Translations under genes and position numbers: made by a program
From: Talinum fruticosum
Taxonomy: Eukaryota; Streptophyta; Magnoliopsida; Caryophyllales; Talinaceae
Length of the DNA: 64,000 nt
Direction of reading: 5' to 3'
Assembly: GCA_021018815.1 (NCBI GenBank)
Contig: JAITYX010000008.1
Span: forward strand, 6,756,001-6,820,000
The notes under the pieces: model-generated
What the model saw: only the letters and a program-made list of their open reading frames with translations
Databases searched by the model: none
Told to the model about the DNA's origin: nothing
Part shown: piece after piece, positions 22,201 through 34,100 of the stretch
How the letters are laid out: every line of letters starts with the position of its first letter
Position numbering within the stretch: position 1 is the first letter of the stretch

Positions 22201-25200
22201 TGCTGTGGTTTATGACAGGGTTTTTCTTATTCTCCAGCTTGTTAGTGTGATTCAGTTTATAGCATGGTGGAATAACTACTGGATGCCTGAAGCTAAAAGG
22301 AAGCCTTGGTATGTTCTTGAAGTTTGACAGGTCATTTTAAATTGTTTTACAAATGTACTTCGACTCTGTAACTGTTCTTCTGTATGGCAATAATCTGGGT
22401 AGAGGGACATAATACTGAAATAACAATATTCTTCAGTGTTTTACTATATCATAATGTGCTTTGCAAAAGATAAAAGCCATGGTGTTCATCATGGAAAATT
22501 AAACTTTTTTTTTTCCTAAAACCGTCCTGGAATGTTTTTCAACTATTCTTAATTCTTAAGTTCCTGAAATTCCTCTTATTAATCATATTCAACTTTAAAA
22601 GAACTAAAGAAAGCAATAGGTTAACAAAATTCACTATCGTGAAGTATTGATCAGTGATACGCACCTTATCTTGGTAATTCTATATAAAAGTAGCTCTATT
22701 TACGAATATTAAGAATTGTGAGGTTTCACTATTGTGCTACCTTTATTCCCGAAGGAAAATGGACGGCTAATACTGAGCAGGATGCTAACCTTTTGGTTAA
22801 AGATTGTATGATTGATTTTTGATTATGCTCTAGCCACGGATATGACAATCAAACTATGTATTTGACTCAGGATCTCTTATTTTCCTGTCCTGTTTTACAG
22901 CTGATTGTATCATTGTATGATTGATTGTTTTTCTTTTCTGTTCTTTATTGTGGCATTTACTGATGCATTCTTTGTTTCACAGCTGCTCCCTTGGTTTGTT
23001 TATGTCAACATTTTTCTATATAGCTTCCGTGTGTGGAGTTGTTGTCCTGTACAAATTGTATGTTCCAAGCTCCTCATGCACTCTCAACATATTTTTTATC
23101 ACATGGACCGCAACTTTGCTCTTAGTTATGATGCTTATATCACTGCATTCAAAGGTACGCTTGTTAAACTCTAATCTTGAAGGTCACTTTTGACTTGAAC
23201 ATTTGTTAATGATCAGACCATTTCTATTTGCTCTTAATTCTCCTTGAAACTGATTGTGACATACATGTACACTTGAAACAGGTGAACCGAGGGCTTTTAT
23301 CATCAGGAATAATGGCTTCTTATGTTGTCTTCCTATGTTGGTCTGCTATCCGAAGGTAAGATAATTTACAGAGCTTCATTGAAAAATCAGAAGCTAGATC
23401 TCCATAGACTTGTAACAGCAATGGTTTTCCTCCTTTTTCTTCCACCTGCTTTACATCTCATGCTTATCCCACCATAACATGGTAAACAGGGGCTTAAGAA
23501 GACCAAGCTTTTTGAAATAAGTAAATGTTATCCAGCCAAAACTAACCAAAACTAACCCACTCAGTGTTCTTCATTAATGTAACTGTGAAATAACAAAATC
23601 TTGGCTTGGTTTTGTTCTTGTTTGTTGGTTACCATACCAGAACACTCAACACTAATACAAATATGCAATGTTTTTACCATGATAATTTCTTGCTTATACG
23701 GGGATAAAATCCTTTGCAGTGAGCCTGTTGGGAAGTGTAGCCCACAAAAGGACACAAATGGGCATCATGATTGGGTCACCGTACTTGTAAGACTCTTCAG
23801 CCTCCTAAATTCATTTATTTTCAAAAACAAAAAATATATATATTTGAAAGAAAGTACACTTTGTGGCCTTTTTGAATTTTTCTTCACTTGATTTACCCCC
23901 TTCTCCATTGAATGTGAGCATGATGTTGAATCAAGAAAAGAGTGCTGGAAAACATCATAAACCTTGAATATGATTGGTTATCTTACCACGATAACCTTGA
24001 AATATTTGCCTTTCTGCAAGTTTTCTCCTATTTCTAAGATGTTATTGAATCTTCTACTTCCACTTGGTATCTGACTTTAACCCTTCATCTTCAGAGCTTC
24101 CTCATGGGTATAGGTGCAATAGCAATGGCAACCTTTTCAACTGGGATTGATTCCGAGTCATTTCAGGTGAATATCACACCCCTTTCATCTTAGTCATCCT
24201 CATACCGAGAGCATTTTAAACTTCTTTCCTGTTATGCCTGCATTATAGGGGCTATAAGCATACCCTTATCAAAACCTTCCTTCTGAATGGCCTGAATCTT
24301 TCATTTTGTTACCCCTGTAGCATATGCAGTCAAACAGATTGGAAAAGAGTTCAGAAATTTGGCAAGATCTATTGTACAGTTTTTCATCAAAATCTGTTGG
24401 CTACTAACATTTCCATCCCAACATTTCTCACAGTTTCGAAAAGACGAAGTTCAAGAGGTGGATGATATCCCATACAAGTATGGCTTCTTCCACATGGTAT
24501 TTTCCTTGGGTGCTATGTACTTTGCGATGTTACTCATCAATTGGAACCTGAACAGCTCTACCAGAAAGTAAAGACCCTTCAGTTTTCTGTCTGTATATTG
24601 ATTTAGTATTACTATAATTATAATTGTTTTTTTGTTTAATTTCTGTTGTGGCTCCTTCAGTTGGCTAAGCACTCGTATCATTGCTGACTGCATAATTTTC
24701 TTGCATAATTAGGTGGAGTATTGATGTTGGATGGGCAAGCACATGGGTGAAAATCATCAATGAGTGGTTTGCAGCTGCCATATACTGTAAGTCGATACCA
24801 ACTCAGGTCTTACACTTATAGCACTAGTGCTTTTGCTAAGTATTTGGGCTTTAGTAGGCACATTGAATGACACAATGAGGGAAAAGGGCAAAGGTGAGGT
24901 TATGGATCTACCCTTGATCACTTCACTTGCCTTGGCAGGACTCTCGGGCTATGGATTTGAATTTGGATTTTTAAAGAAAAAGAAAGTAAAAACCTTTCAC
25001 TTGGCACATTGAACGAAAACAGAAAATGTGCAGTTTTAGGTCAACTGCCTTATACCATGTTGAAACCATGTTTTTCCTAGTAATTTTGAGTCTGGTTCAG
25101 TTCAGACCATATTACTAGTATCGCATCAAACATTACCAACCTTAAGATCAGGGAATACCATGCCTCAAATTCGACTTCTTCTCCAAATCATAAAGCTTCC

Positions 25201-25325
25201 ATTTCATAACCATTTTTCTCTATTTGTTTTTGCATCAAAATGCAGTGTGGAAGTTAATTTCTCCAGTAGTAAGACAAGCAAAAGTTACAGATCAAGGAGC
25301 AGCAGACATTGCAGCGTCAGTATAG
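19254..25325 (+). CDS. Serinc-family (TMS1/TDE) multi-pass membrane protein
   Basis: Serine-incorporator family protein; members sit in endomembranes and plasma membrane with ten or eleven helices and are linked to serine-lipid handling. Exons that join in frame: 19254-19476, 20878-20954, 21331-21490, 21721-21745, 22219-22308, 22983-23154, 23282-23355, 23720-23786, 24095-24166, 24434-24567, 24713-24786, 25246-25325. They total 1248 nt, 415 residues, the usual size for plant members. Landmarks: ARYCYGIIFLLTNLVAWFIR (first helix), CGIGGRDCIRTMGVLRISLG, STWHSGWWPAKIVLL, the helix containing QLVSVIQFIAWW, and the end FRKDEVQEVDDIPYKYGFFH, then a final GWASTWVKIINEWF segment. The start at 19254 directly follows a 5' UTR intron acceptor; an upstream in-frame ATG at 19224 falls in that intron. 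A MITE sits in the intron after the first coding exon. Confidence 0.93.
19623..20039. mobile_element. PIF/Harbinger (Tourist-like) MITE, 417 bp, in a Serinc intron
   Basis: Starts GGCCTGTTTGGCAATAGC and ends with the imperfect inverse, ATGAACATGGCC. It is flanked by TAA at 19620-19622 and TAA at 20040-20042, the Harbinger target duplication. The interior is rich in AGC/GCT and AACTA words (CTAACCAACC, CAACTATCAGC) and non-coding. It lies within the intron 19477-20877. Confidence 0.8.
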
Positions 25326-26779
25326 TTAATTTGTCCATTATTTTAAGAGGCGGTTTCGGCTTTCACTCCTGGTTTGTGGAACTTCTGTTACTCTGAATAT
25401 TAACTGAGGAGGCATTCAACAGAAGCACCAAAGAGGGGTGCAAGAAGCAAGTCATTTTGGCTGATCCTGTAGAAAGAAATGGGTCAATTTTTTATTCTTA
25501 TATTCTTTCTTCAATTTTCATTTCTTTTTTAGTATTATTTTGTTATTGTTAGGCTTGAAGTGATGTCAAAATGTCTGTGCAACTCAAGCCTCTACATATT
25601 CCCCCAAACGAACCCTTGTGAAATATGAGTGTCCATTTTCTGAAGTTATGGGGTGGAAATTTTTCTCACCCATATTCATATCCTTTCCAGATTTTTTCTC
25701 GTTGATTTCCTATTATATTAATATTTATTGTAGAGAAATTCTGTTTCATTGAATAAAATGTTATTTCCACACTATATTAAGTGCAAATTTTCTCATTTGC
25801 ACTTTCTGGACTGCTCATCAAATAACATTTTTGGTTAATATCGTCTTCTCATTGAGTATCTCAACAAAGATATGGCCATTTTATCAGAGATATTCTCTAA
25901 CAACCGTCGCTCCTCTTACATGAGGTGTCAATACGAAAAGGTTTAGCAAGAGAAGGAAAAAATTGTTGATGAGAATAAATATTGATTAGGATGATTATTT
26001 TGTTTATATGTATTCTAAATTCAAAATCACTTGGACATATTTTTGTCGCAGTAACTTTTGTTTATGAAAGTGCCAAAAGTGCACACGACACAACGTTTGA
26101 GTTTTAGTTGTAGAAAATATTATGCAGCAGGACAAGTATTTTGTCTATCATTTTCTCTAGTTGGGCTTTAGATATTAGAAAGCTCAAGTTCATTCCCCCT
26201 GTGCCCCTATTTGTACCTAAGTCCTAATTCCTAAGATATATGGCAAGAACTACGAAGAAACTAAAGACCATCCAATTGAATTTAACATCTAGATATATTT
26301 AAAGTTTATGTTTTAATTTATTTTTATTTATATTTATCCAAATTGATTTATACATTCAAAACTAGATTTTTTAATTTCTACTAGTGAGGCCTTAGGTTTG
26401 CATTCCAGTGGTTCGATCCCCATAAGGGCCACGGGAGGTTTCCTGATCGAAGTGCGCACAGGCTGATTAGGATACCCTAGGTTATCTAAAAAAAAAAAGA
26501 AAAATTCCAAAAATAACTCATAAAATTATTCAGACTACCCGTTGCAGAATTGAAAAATGAAAAATAAATAAAATATAATCTTTCTCCTCACCATGTAATG
26601 GTTTGGTTGTACCAGCCGCATCTTTGGGTCCTCAGCATAATCAGCAAACTCGTAATCCTCAAAAATTCACTTCATATAACTCACCATGTATCTGAAAAAC
26701 TACGTGATACAAGTCTAACAACTTCACTGTCTCATGAGTTCAACACCAACTCCACAATATTCTCATCAACTCTCTCACC
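25326..26779. other. Spacer between Serinc and dirigent genes
   Basis: Serinc 3' UTR at the left (AATAAAATG at about 25752 is one possible polyadenylation signal), then AT-rich non-coding DNA, a SINE-like block near 26385-26505 and the dirigent promoter. No coding exon recognised. Confidence 0.5.
26378..26505 (+). mobile_element. SINE-like element with tRNA box B and A-rich tail
   Basis: GGTTCGATCC at 26410-26419 is a perfect RNA polymerase III box B as in tRNA genes. It is preceded by a weak box A-like CTAGTGAGG and followed by CACGGGAGG and GAAGTGCGCACAGGCTGATT, the type of body seen in plant SINEs. An A-rich tail starts near 26488. It is not a tRNA gene, as no cloverleaf can be made. No target duplication is evident. 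Confidence 0.6.
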
Positions 26780-26787
26780 TATATAAA
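26780..26787 (+). promoter_or_regulatory. TATA box of the dirigent gene
   Basis: TATATAAA about 90 bp before the start codon, followed by a C/A-rich leader. Position and sequence suit a plant core promoter. Confidence 0.6.
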
Positions 26788-26875
26788 CTCCTCCTTCCAC
26801 AACCTTAATATCCAAGCAATATACCCTTTCAAACATTCAGGGTATTCCCAATTAAAAAAAGACGCCCAGAAAAAC

Positions 26876-27611
26876 ATGTCGAAGAAATCATTGATGTCGA
26901 TCTTCCTACCAATAATGTTGCTGCTAGCAGCAGTTTACACAGTGTCAGCTGTTGCACCGGAATCACCTGTCATCGAATTATACATGCACGACATTCTAGG
27001 TGGGAGTAGCCCTACAGCCCGGCCAATAACTGGCCTTCTGGGGAACATCTACAATGGGCAAGTGCCCTTTGCTAGGCCACTTGGTTTTGTCCCCCAAAAA
27101 TGGGGTAGCCATCCCCAACAGTGATGGGTCAGTTCCGACCTTAAACATCAATGGCGTCCCACTAGGAACCGGGCTAGCTGGGACTACCTTTGCTGGGAAT
27201 AACAACAACAATCAGAACCTCAACGCAGCAGCTCAGCTCTTACCTGATGGGTTAGGGCTCGGGTTTGGGACCATCACAGTGATCGATGACATCTTGACCA
27301 CTTCCCCTGACTTTAGTTCACAGACTGTCGGCAAGGCTCAGGGAGTCTATGTGGCCAGCTCAGGTGACGGAAGCACTCAGATGATGGCATTCACTGCTGT
27401 GCTTGAGGGAGGAGAATATGGTGACAGTATCAACTTCTTTGGTGTTTATAAGATTGGAAGCGCCATGTCCAAGTTGTCGGTCACCGGTGGAACTGGGAAG
27501 TTTAAGAATGCTTGTGGGTTTGCTGAGGTCCGGCCGCTTATACCATCTGGGCAGCATTTGACAGATGGAGCGGAGGCATTGCTGAGGATTATTGTGCACT
27601 TAACTTACTGA
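26876..27611 (+). CDS. Dirigent protein (ESB1-like group), frame broken by missing bases
   Basis: Secreted dirigent protein; such proteins guide stereoselective phenoxy-radical coupling for lignan or lignin, and ESB1-type members act in Casparian-strip lignin. Intronless, as usual. The N-terminus is a signal peptide (MSKKSLMSIFLPIMLLLAAV), then VIELYMHDILGGS and GQVPFARPLGF in frame one. From PKNGVAIPNSDGS onward the next frame continues: GPDGLGL-type LPDGLGLGFGTITVIDDIL, GKAQGVYVASSGDGSTQMMA, EGGEYGDSINFFGVYKIGS, SVTGGTGKFKNACGFAEVRP and a final HLTY. The switch is at the run CCCCCAAAAA (27091-27100). One missing C and one missing A would restore a 245-residue protein. The match on both sides is excellent, so sequencing error is likelier than decay; a true pseudogene remains possible. 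Confidence 0.85.
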
Positions 27612-28505
27612 GAAAGACAAAATGTGCGTTGAAAGCAATCGTGTGTTCTGTTTGTGTGTGGATATCTATGGGTCATGGTTTATAGTCTTGCTTCATTTTA
27701 TAGTAAAAAGGAAGAGTTAAGGAACGTGTAACTAATTCTTCTGCTGTATTGTAGTATGTCTGTAACATATGTTCGGAATTTGGAAGATATAAATGCAGAA
27801 ATCTTCAAGTCAAGCCTCAAACAGTGGTCGGGAATAGAAATTGAAAAGAGGAAAAGGGGAAAGAAAAGGACTAACTGGAAAGTGATAGAGCAAGCTATTC
27901 CTACACCCCAACCATTCTAATAACAAGTAATCTCTACAAATTATGAGTGATACTTACTAAGAATGCTCAAATCCTGCACTTTGTAATATCGTTCTGATTG
28001 ATGCAGTAATGATATAAAAACATAGAATTCTTAACTCAGCAAAAGTAGTTACTTTCATTAGCAGATCATAAAGATCTACCAATATGAAAATTATGCCTCC
28101 AGATATAGCACGAAAGATGTGGCCATCCTTGCTTCTGTTTATGTAACCGTCTAAGTTTTGTTTCATAAAACTAATTAAAACAATACAGATTAACTCACCT
28201 CTTTCTTCCCCAAAAATTCGGAGCTCAAATAAGAAAGCAATAGAAGAAAATCAGAGAAAACCTGAAAACTCAAGCATATCTATAGTCACATAGGCTGCCA
28301 AAAAGGCGTATTATGTATATCATGTTTCTTTATTGCCAGAACAAAATGGATCATCACAGTTCATCAGATAATTTAGAACATCAATATACAAGATCAAACA
28401 CGTTGATCATGCTATGATTTTAAGTATGTGGTGAGCATCCTAAAGAAAAGGCCAGCTTATTATAAAATGAAGACTAATAACAAGAAAGATTGAACACTTT
28501 CAGCT
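27612..28505. other. Spacer between convergent dirigent and thiazole kinase genes
   Basis: Contains the 3' ends of both convergent genes and AT-rich DNA. No coding exon or repeat recognised. Confidence 0.5.
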
Positions 28506-30401
28506 TCACATTAAAGGGGAAATTTTAACATGATGAAGTATAGTTTCTTCATCAAGCCCGTATAATGAATCAATTAAGCTAACACGCAAAGAAGCTGGAC
28601 CTTTTGTTGTCATTGCGCCCAACTCACCAGCAATGCCGAATATAGATAATGCTGAAGCCGTTGCTTCAAAAGCATGAGTTGGGTCAACTGCAACAAAGGC
28701 AGCAATGAGAGCAGTGACCGAACACCCAGTTGCTGTGATTTTTGCATCATGGGCACTCCGTTATGTGCACCAATAACTTGTTGTCCATCAGTGACGATGT
28801 CCACAGCTCCAGAGACAGCAACAATAGCATTGCTTGTTTGGGCCAATGATTTAGCAGCTTCCAAGCCATCCATTGAGTCATGAAGGCTGTCAGCACCCTA
28901 TATCATGAAACAGCAGTATTTATGGCATGAATATATAAAATTGAAATTTCCATATAAACCGACCAAGCAACCGAGTAAGCTTTGAACAGATCCTCACTGA
29001 AGAAAAATAAAGGATCCGAAAATCATCAAGAATCTATTTAAATTCTAATCTTAGTCCATAGAAAGGAAAACACAAACAGGTCTGGAGTAGAATAATGTTC
29101 AATCACATAAAAAGGATGGATCTCTTTCCTGCAAATAGATCAATCTTCAGTGGCTGCGTCTTACGCCAATCTTATTCAATTTTCATAAGTGCTACTGCAG
29201 ACCAATCAATAGATTTTATGTATTAAATCTGCATATGTTTCCATGGATATGCTAACTCCAAAGCCTTCATGTCTAAGGTGAGGTTAGCGGAGGACATCAT
29301 ATACATAGCCTTCTCCGACAAGTACAAAAATTGTTTCCAAGGTACCATGAAACATGAAAATTTTGGACGTTCAAAACTTTGGGAAACCCACTACTTCAAA
29401 AATATCTGGTTCACTGCACGACAATTTACTGACCTGAAACTAAGACAAGCTCAGCACCGATTTCAAAATTCACTCACAAAATTATGAAAGGATCCTCAGT
29501 GCAGAACAAGCTAATGTCATCAGTGAACATATGATATGCCAGTGACCTTGAACATAGAAAATTTCCGCAAATTTCATATTTCAATGCCAAAGCCAATAAT
29601 GCTTCGCTCTTAAATCATATACATTATTGCCTTATTGGTATACTAAAGAATCGAATTAACACAACCACTAGCAAATATATTCCCATTCGATCAACCTTGA
29701 TACAATCACACTAACTTCTATCATACCAACTTTTGTTTATCCCAAATGAATGCCATACACAAACACTCCTAGAGAACATAATTTATCATACTAACTTCTG
29801 ACAACAACCAGCTCATAAAAGTTTTTTTTTTAAAAACAATGACATAAAATCAAAACCGTATAATCGAATAATCAATCTCAAAAGAGTACATAACAAGAAA
29901 AAAAAACCCTGAAGCAAAAAAATGAAAAAAAAAAAAAACCTTGGTATTCCCAAGTGCAGCACGAGAAAGAGCAATAATCTCAGACCCATTTCCTCGAATT
30001 ACTGTGGGTTTCAATTGAACCAAGTCCAAACAAGCTCTTAACCGGAAACCAGAAATGCCGGCGGCGACAGGGTCTAGCACCCAAGGCTTGCCGTCACGCT
30101 TGGCAATGGCGGCGGCACACTTCATGGCGGCTAGCCAGTCGTCGGAGAGTGTGCCCACGTTGATGTAGAGCGCTTGGACTTGTGGGGTGAAGTCGAAAAC
30201 TTCCTCGGTGGCATGGACCATCGCCGGCGACGCGCCCGCGGATAGGAGCGTGTTGGCCACGATGTCCATTGAGACGAAGTTGGTTATGCATTGGACTAGT
30301 GGGGAGTTTTGCCGGAGTTTTGCGAGAAATTCCCATGATTTTTGAGGCCATTTTGATTGTGTTTCTTGGTGGGTTTTTCTGCTAGAATCGGGGTTCTCCA
30401 T
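28506..30401 (-). CDS. THIM: Hydroxyethylthiazole kinase (thiamin salvage), one frame break
   Basis: Phosphorylates 4-methyl-5-(2-hydroxyethyl)thiazole, salvaging the thiazole half of thiamin. Two exons: 30401-29940 and 28897-28506, GT-AG intron. Family landmarks in order: NSPLVQCITNFVSMDIVANT, LLSAGASPAMVHATEEV, NVGTLSDDWLAAM, WVLDPVAAG, KPTVIRGNGSEIIAL, then VVAVSGAVDIVTDG-like VAVSGAVDIVTDGQQVIGAH and VPMMQK. After that the frame is lost and the expected ITATGCSVTALIAAF continues one frame away to a natural end at VKISPLM. The break is at a T5 run (28739-28743); one more base gives a 284-residue enzyme, normal length. Start chosen at 30401 (MENPDSS); an upstream in-frame ATG at 30491 would add 30 residues without family support. 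Divergent neighbour: the GT14 gene. Confidence 0.88.
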
Positions 30402-31182
30402 TGTTTTCCCTTTTGGCGTTGAGGAGAATTCTCTGTGTCGACTATTTTCAAAGGGTTGACCGTCTAACCTCGTTTGGACCCTATAATTCAACTCTCCATT
30501 CAGAAAAAGAAAATTAATGAAAAAAATATGAAAACAATTACAAAAAATAATTTACCACAAGTGGGAGAAAAAAAGGTTTAAGAAATCTCAATTATTGAAT
30601 GAGACCATTGTCTTAATTTGACTGGTATAGTTGGATAAAATTTTCTGTAATTAGAAAAAAATATAACAATTATTTTTAATAAGGATTTTATTTTTGTTAT
30701 GTTTGAAAAAATTCGTGTATAAAATCTTACTCCTACTAATAATTCTACATAAATTAATAAAAAAAAAATTTAAGTAGACATTTACGTTTCAATTTTTAAA
30801 TAAATTACTAAAATATTATATTTTCAATTACTCATCTTAAAAAATTAATATTAATTTTGAGTCTATCAACCCATTTTTTATATATATACCGGAACTCTAT
30901 ATGTTTTTATATAATAATTAATAATAACTCTTAGATTTTTACGGTTAAATACACAGACAAAATAAGAAAACAGAAAGAAAAAGCTCAACTTGTCACCAGG
31001 CGCCCGTGACAATCCACGGACAAAACCAGAGATCTGAGAGAAACTCTCAATACTCAACCGAGAATCGACACTAAACCCAACCAAAAAGCATCCTCAGTTT
31101 CCACTGCCATCCCTTCCCTTCCCTTCCGCTTACAATCATCAATCAACAAATTTCAGATTTGATTTCTTACTCCCCACAAAAA
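30402..31182. promoter_or_regulatory. Divergent intergenic region between THIM and GT14 genes
   Basis: 781 bp separate the two start codons, so both promoters must lie here or overlap. The middle is very AT-rich (30490-30960, including TATATATAC near 30880). The right 200 bp is less AT-rich with CT-rich leader sequence before the GT14 start. No further gene. Confidence 0.45.
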
Positions 31183-34100
31183 ATGCTCCAAAACCCACCT
31201 TCTTCGTCTCAACCTTCAAGAGATTCCACCGCTTTCTACTGCATTTCAGCCTCTGCCTTCTTCTCCGTCCTCTTCCTCATTTCCCTCTCCTCCTCCTCCT
31301 CCTCCACCACCTCCACCGCCCCCGCCGCCCCAGATCCTCGCCTCTTCCCCAACTTGAGCTCTCGCTACGTCCTCAACCCTGACCCTCCTCTTCCTTCTGC
31401 CCCTTCTATCGCCTACTTCATATCTGGCTCTTCTGGGGACGTTTCCCGGATTTTCCGCCTTCTTCTCGCTGCTTATCATCCCAAAAATCTTTATCTGCTC
31501 CACCTTGACCGCCTTGCTTCGCAGTCTGATCGTGAGCGTTTGGCTCTTAGGGTTCAATCTTTTCCTGTTTTCAAAGCTGCCCAGAATGTCCATGTTGTGG
31601 GTAAAGCTGATTTTTCTTACCCTAAAGGGTCTTCCCCATCTCCTCTCTCCTCAGGGGAGCTTCCATTCTGCTCAGATTGTCCCCCAATTGGGATTGGTTC
31701 ATCAATTTGTCGGCTAAAGATTACCCCCTTGTCACCCAAGATGGTAGTTTTCTGGGTTTTTAACTGGATGTTTTGTATAAGATTGATTGTTGAGCCTTTT
31801 GTGATCTGTGTTTTTGTGGATTTTGATCAGATTTGCTCCACATTATGTCATACTTACCTAAAGACCTTAACTTTGTAAATCACACCAGCTACATTGGGTG
31901 GAGAGAGTAAGTGTCTATTTAATTTCTTAGGCTTATGATTGGGGCTTGATTGAAATTATGGTTTATTTTGTATCTGAGTTGTAATTTGGTTGTGTATGTG
32001 GGATTGTAGATCTCGAAAGTTGAAGCCCATTATTGTGGATCCTGGACTTTACCTTTCAGAAAAAGCTGCCATGTTCTATGCTACTCAAAAGCGTGATCTA
32101 CCTAATGCTTATCAGTTGTTCTCAGGTTAGTCCTGCCATTTTTTTAAGATTATCTTTTCATGGTTTGATGTTTATGGAATGGATTTTTATTGAATTTCCC
32201 TGCTTATAAGCATTTTATGGATGGCTTATCGCCTTAAAAGAGATATTAGTAAAGCATCTGCATAACATAGATGTCTTATTTCAATTCTTTACATTCCTGA
32301 TAATACTGTAATTCTTTTTCGCATTTGATCACCTTTAGCTCCTATAGTCTTAGGACTATCCTTCATATAGTAACTTCGTAGACCTCCGTCTATGCTAATG
32401 TAAAAGCTAGTGTGATGATACAAACTGTTGTCTATTTAGTAAATCTGCCTAGCTATATATTCAGTTTGCATCCTGTGGAACAGCCTTGCTTTTGTATATC
32501 CTCACCAGATCATGTCTAATGAGTAGATTGTGCACAATCAGGAAAATCATGGACAAAACTATTTTCAATCTCTCACTCAAGATTGCTGAGATGACTAGTA
32601 TAAAACATTGGATAGTTGTATACTAAAACTTGTAGTCTGCAGCACCTGTGGGATTTTGGGTCTTTGGTGGAGTGCTAGAGCTGTGAATCCACCTCTTTCT
32701 GATGTTTTCAACATAAAAAATTTCCTGCCTTTGCATTGAAAATGTCTTTCCCAATTACAGCCCTAGCATCTTGTAAAATTTAACTCTTCACTCATCGGGA
32801 CTTGGGTTTTTATTCTCATTGATGGAGAGCATAACCTATATTTTTCTCATAAGCAATTTCCACAGTTGAGCTCTTTTTTTTTTTTTTTTTCTGCTCGCTA
32901 TTGCTAGGCTTTCTTTGATTTACATGATGTAGCTTTACCTGCTGTTTTCACTTGTGACCTGTTCGGTCAGAAAATGGTTTACAAAGTAGTTAATATGTAC
33001 TTCGGGCCAGGCAAAGCAAAGAACAAAAAAAGTTACTGTCACCATACTTAATCTATTTTGCTTTTCTGTCTGTGGAAGTCTTGCCGGGCTCAGGTCTTCT
33101 TGATCAGCTCCTATTTCGCTTCTTTTCCTGCCTTATATAAGATGACAGATCTAAGCGTTGCCTTCTTCTCGATTTCTATTTGAAAATCAATTATGCTCAA
33201 ACCTTGTTTATATCTCCTTCCAAAACTTGGAAATCTTCATTGTACAACTTCCTGATCATGGATTTTAAAGCTTTCTGATTCTTTGCGACTCGAAACATGC
33301 CATTTCCAGGGACATCCTTTCTCCATCCCTCTTTGATATAGCCATGAATTCAGGGCAGTTAGCCCACATTATTGTAAAACTTGAACCTCTATTTCCTCTC
33401 ATTACTTTGTGTAAGCTCAACTATGGTTAGAGACACTTTCAGCATCATATAAAGGAAAGCAATCTGACCACAGCTAGAGTGCCACTTGTCAGCCATAAAT
33501 ATGCCCTTCAAACCACATGTTCATAAAATAGCGCATAGAGTCTTAGACACATTCCAAGAAGTCTTGTAATCTAATAAACACTGGCAGGATATCCTTTCTT
33601 TCTGGATTGGGGCAAAACTATAATAAATCCCAATTGCCAGGTACGGTCACATAACCCTTGCCTATGTGCTGTAGGTATCATATAACTCTTTGTTTGATTC
33701 TCATTATGCTCAGATCTAAGTTTAAAGAGCTTTTCTTTGCTATTTAAATGGAAATCTACAAAATTAACATGCAGCAACACTGCAAAATTATACTTTATTT
33801 GTATGAAGCAGGCTTTTGTTATTTACAAGCCAGGACATGTGTTTTTAAGTATATTTGTATGCCCTTGTTTTTGTTTCCTAGAGGCCCACTATTCTACCTT
33901 ATGTAATTTCCCTACTGCCTTCACTTCTGTTTGCCTTTTGCTCCGTGTTGTGATACTGACCCTTACCCACTTGACCCAAACAACCTTAAACCACAACTGC
34001 GCTGGAACCCCATCCAGGCGACTTAAATTGGACCTGAACCCTTATTGACCCTGAGCTTTGCTAGTCAATATTGTTTGTATTTTTAAGACAAGCTTATTGG

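Noticed and set aside
26410..26419. tRNA gene at the GGTTCGATCC box
   Set aside because: No acceptor stem or anticodon arm can be drawn; A-tail and body fit a SINE instead.
30402..30491. Upstream in-frame ATG of the thiazole kinase (30491)
   Set aside because: Adds 30 residues with no resemblance to the family; the ATG at 30401 gives normal length.
31159..31182. Earlier apparent start of the GT14 protein at 31159
   Set aside because: The codon there is TTG; the first true ATG in frame is 31183.
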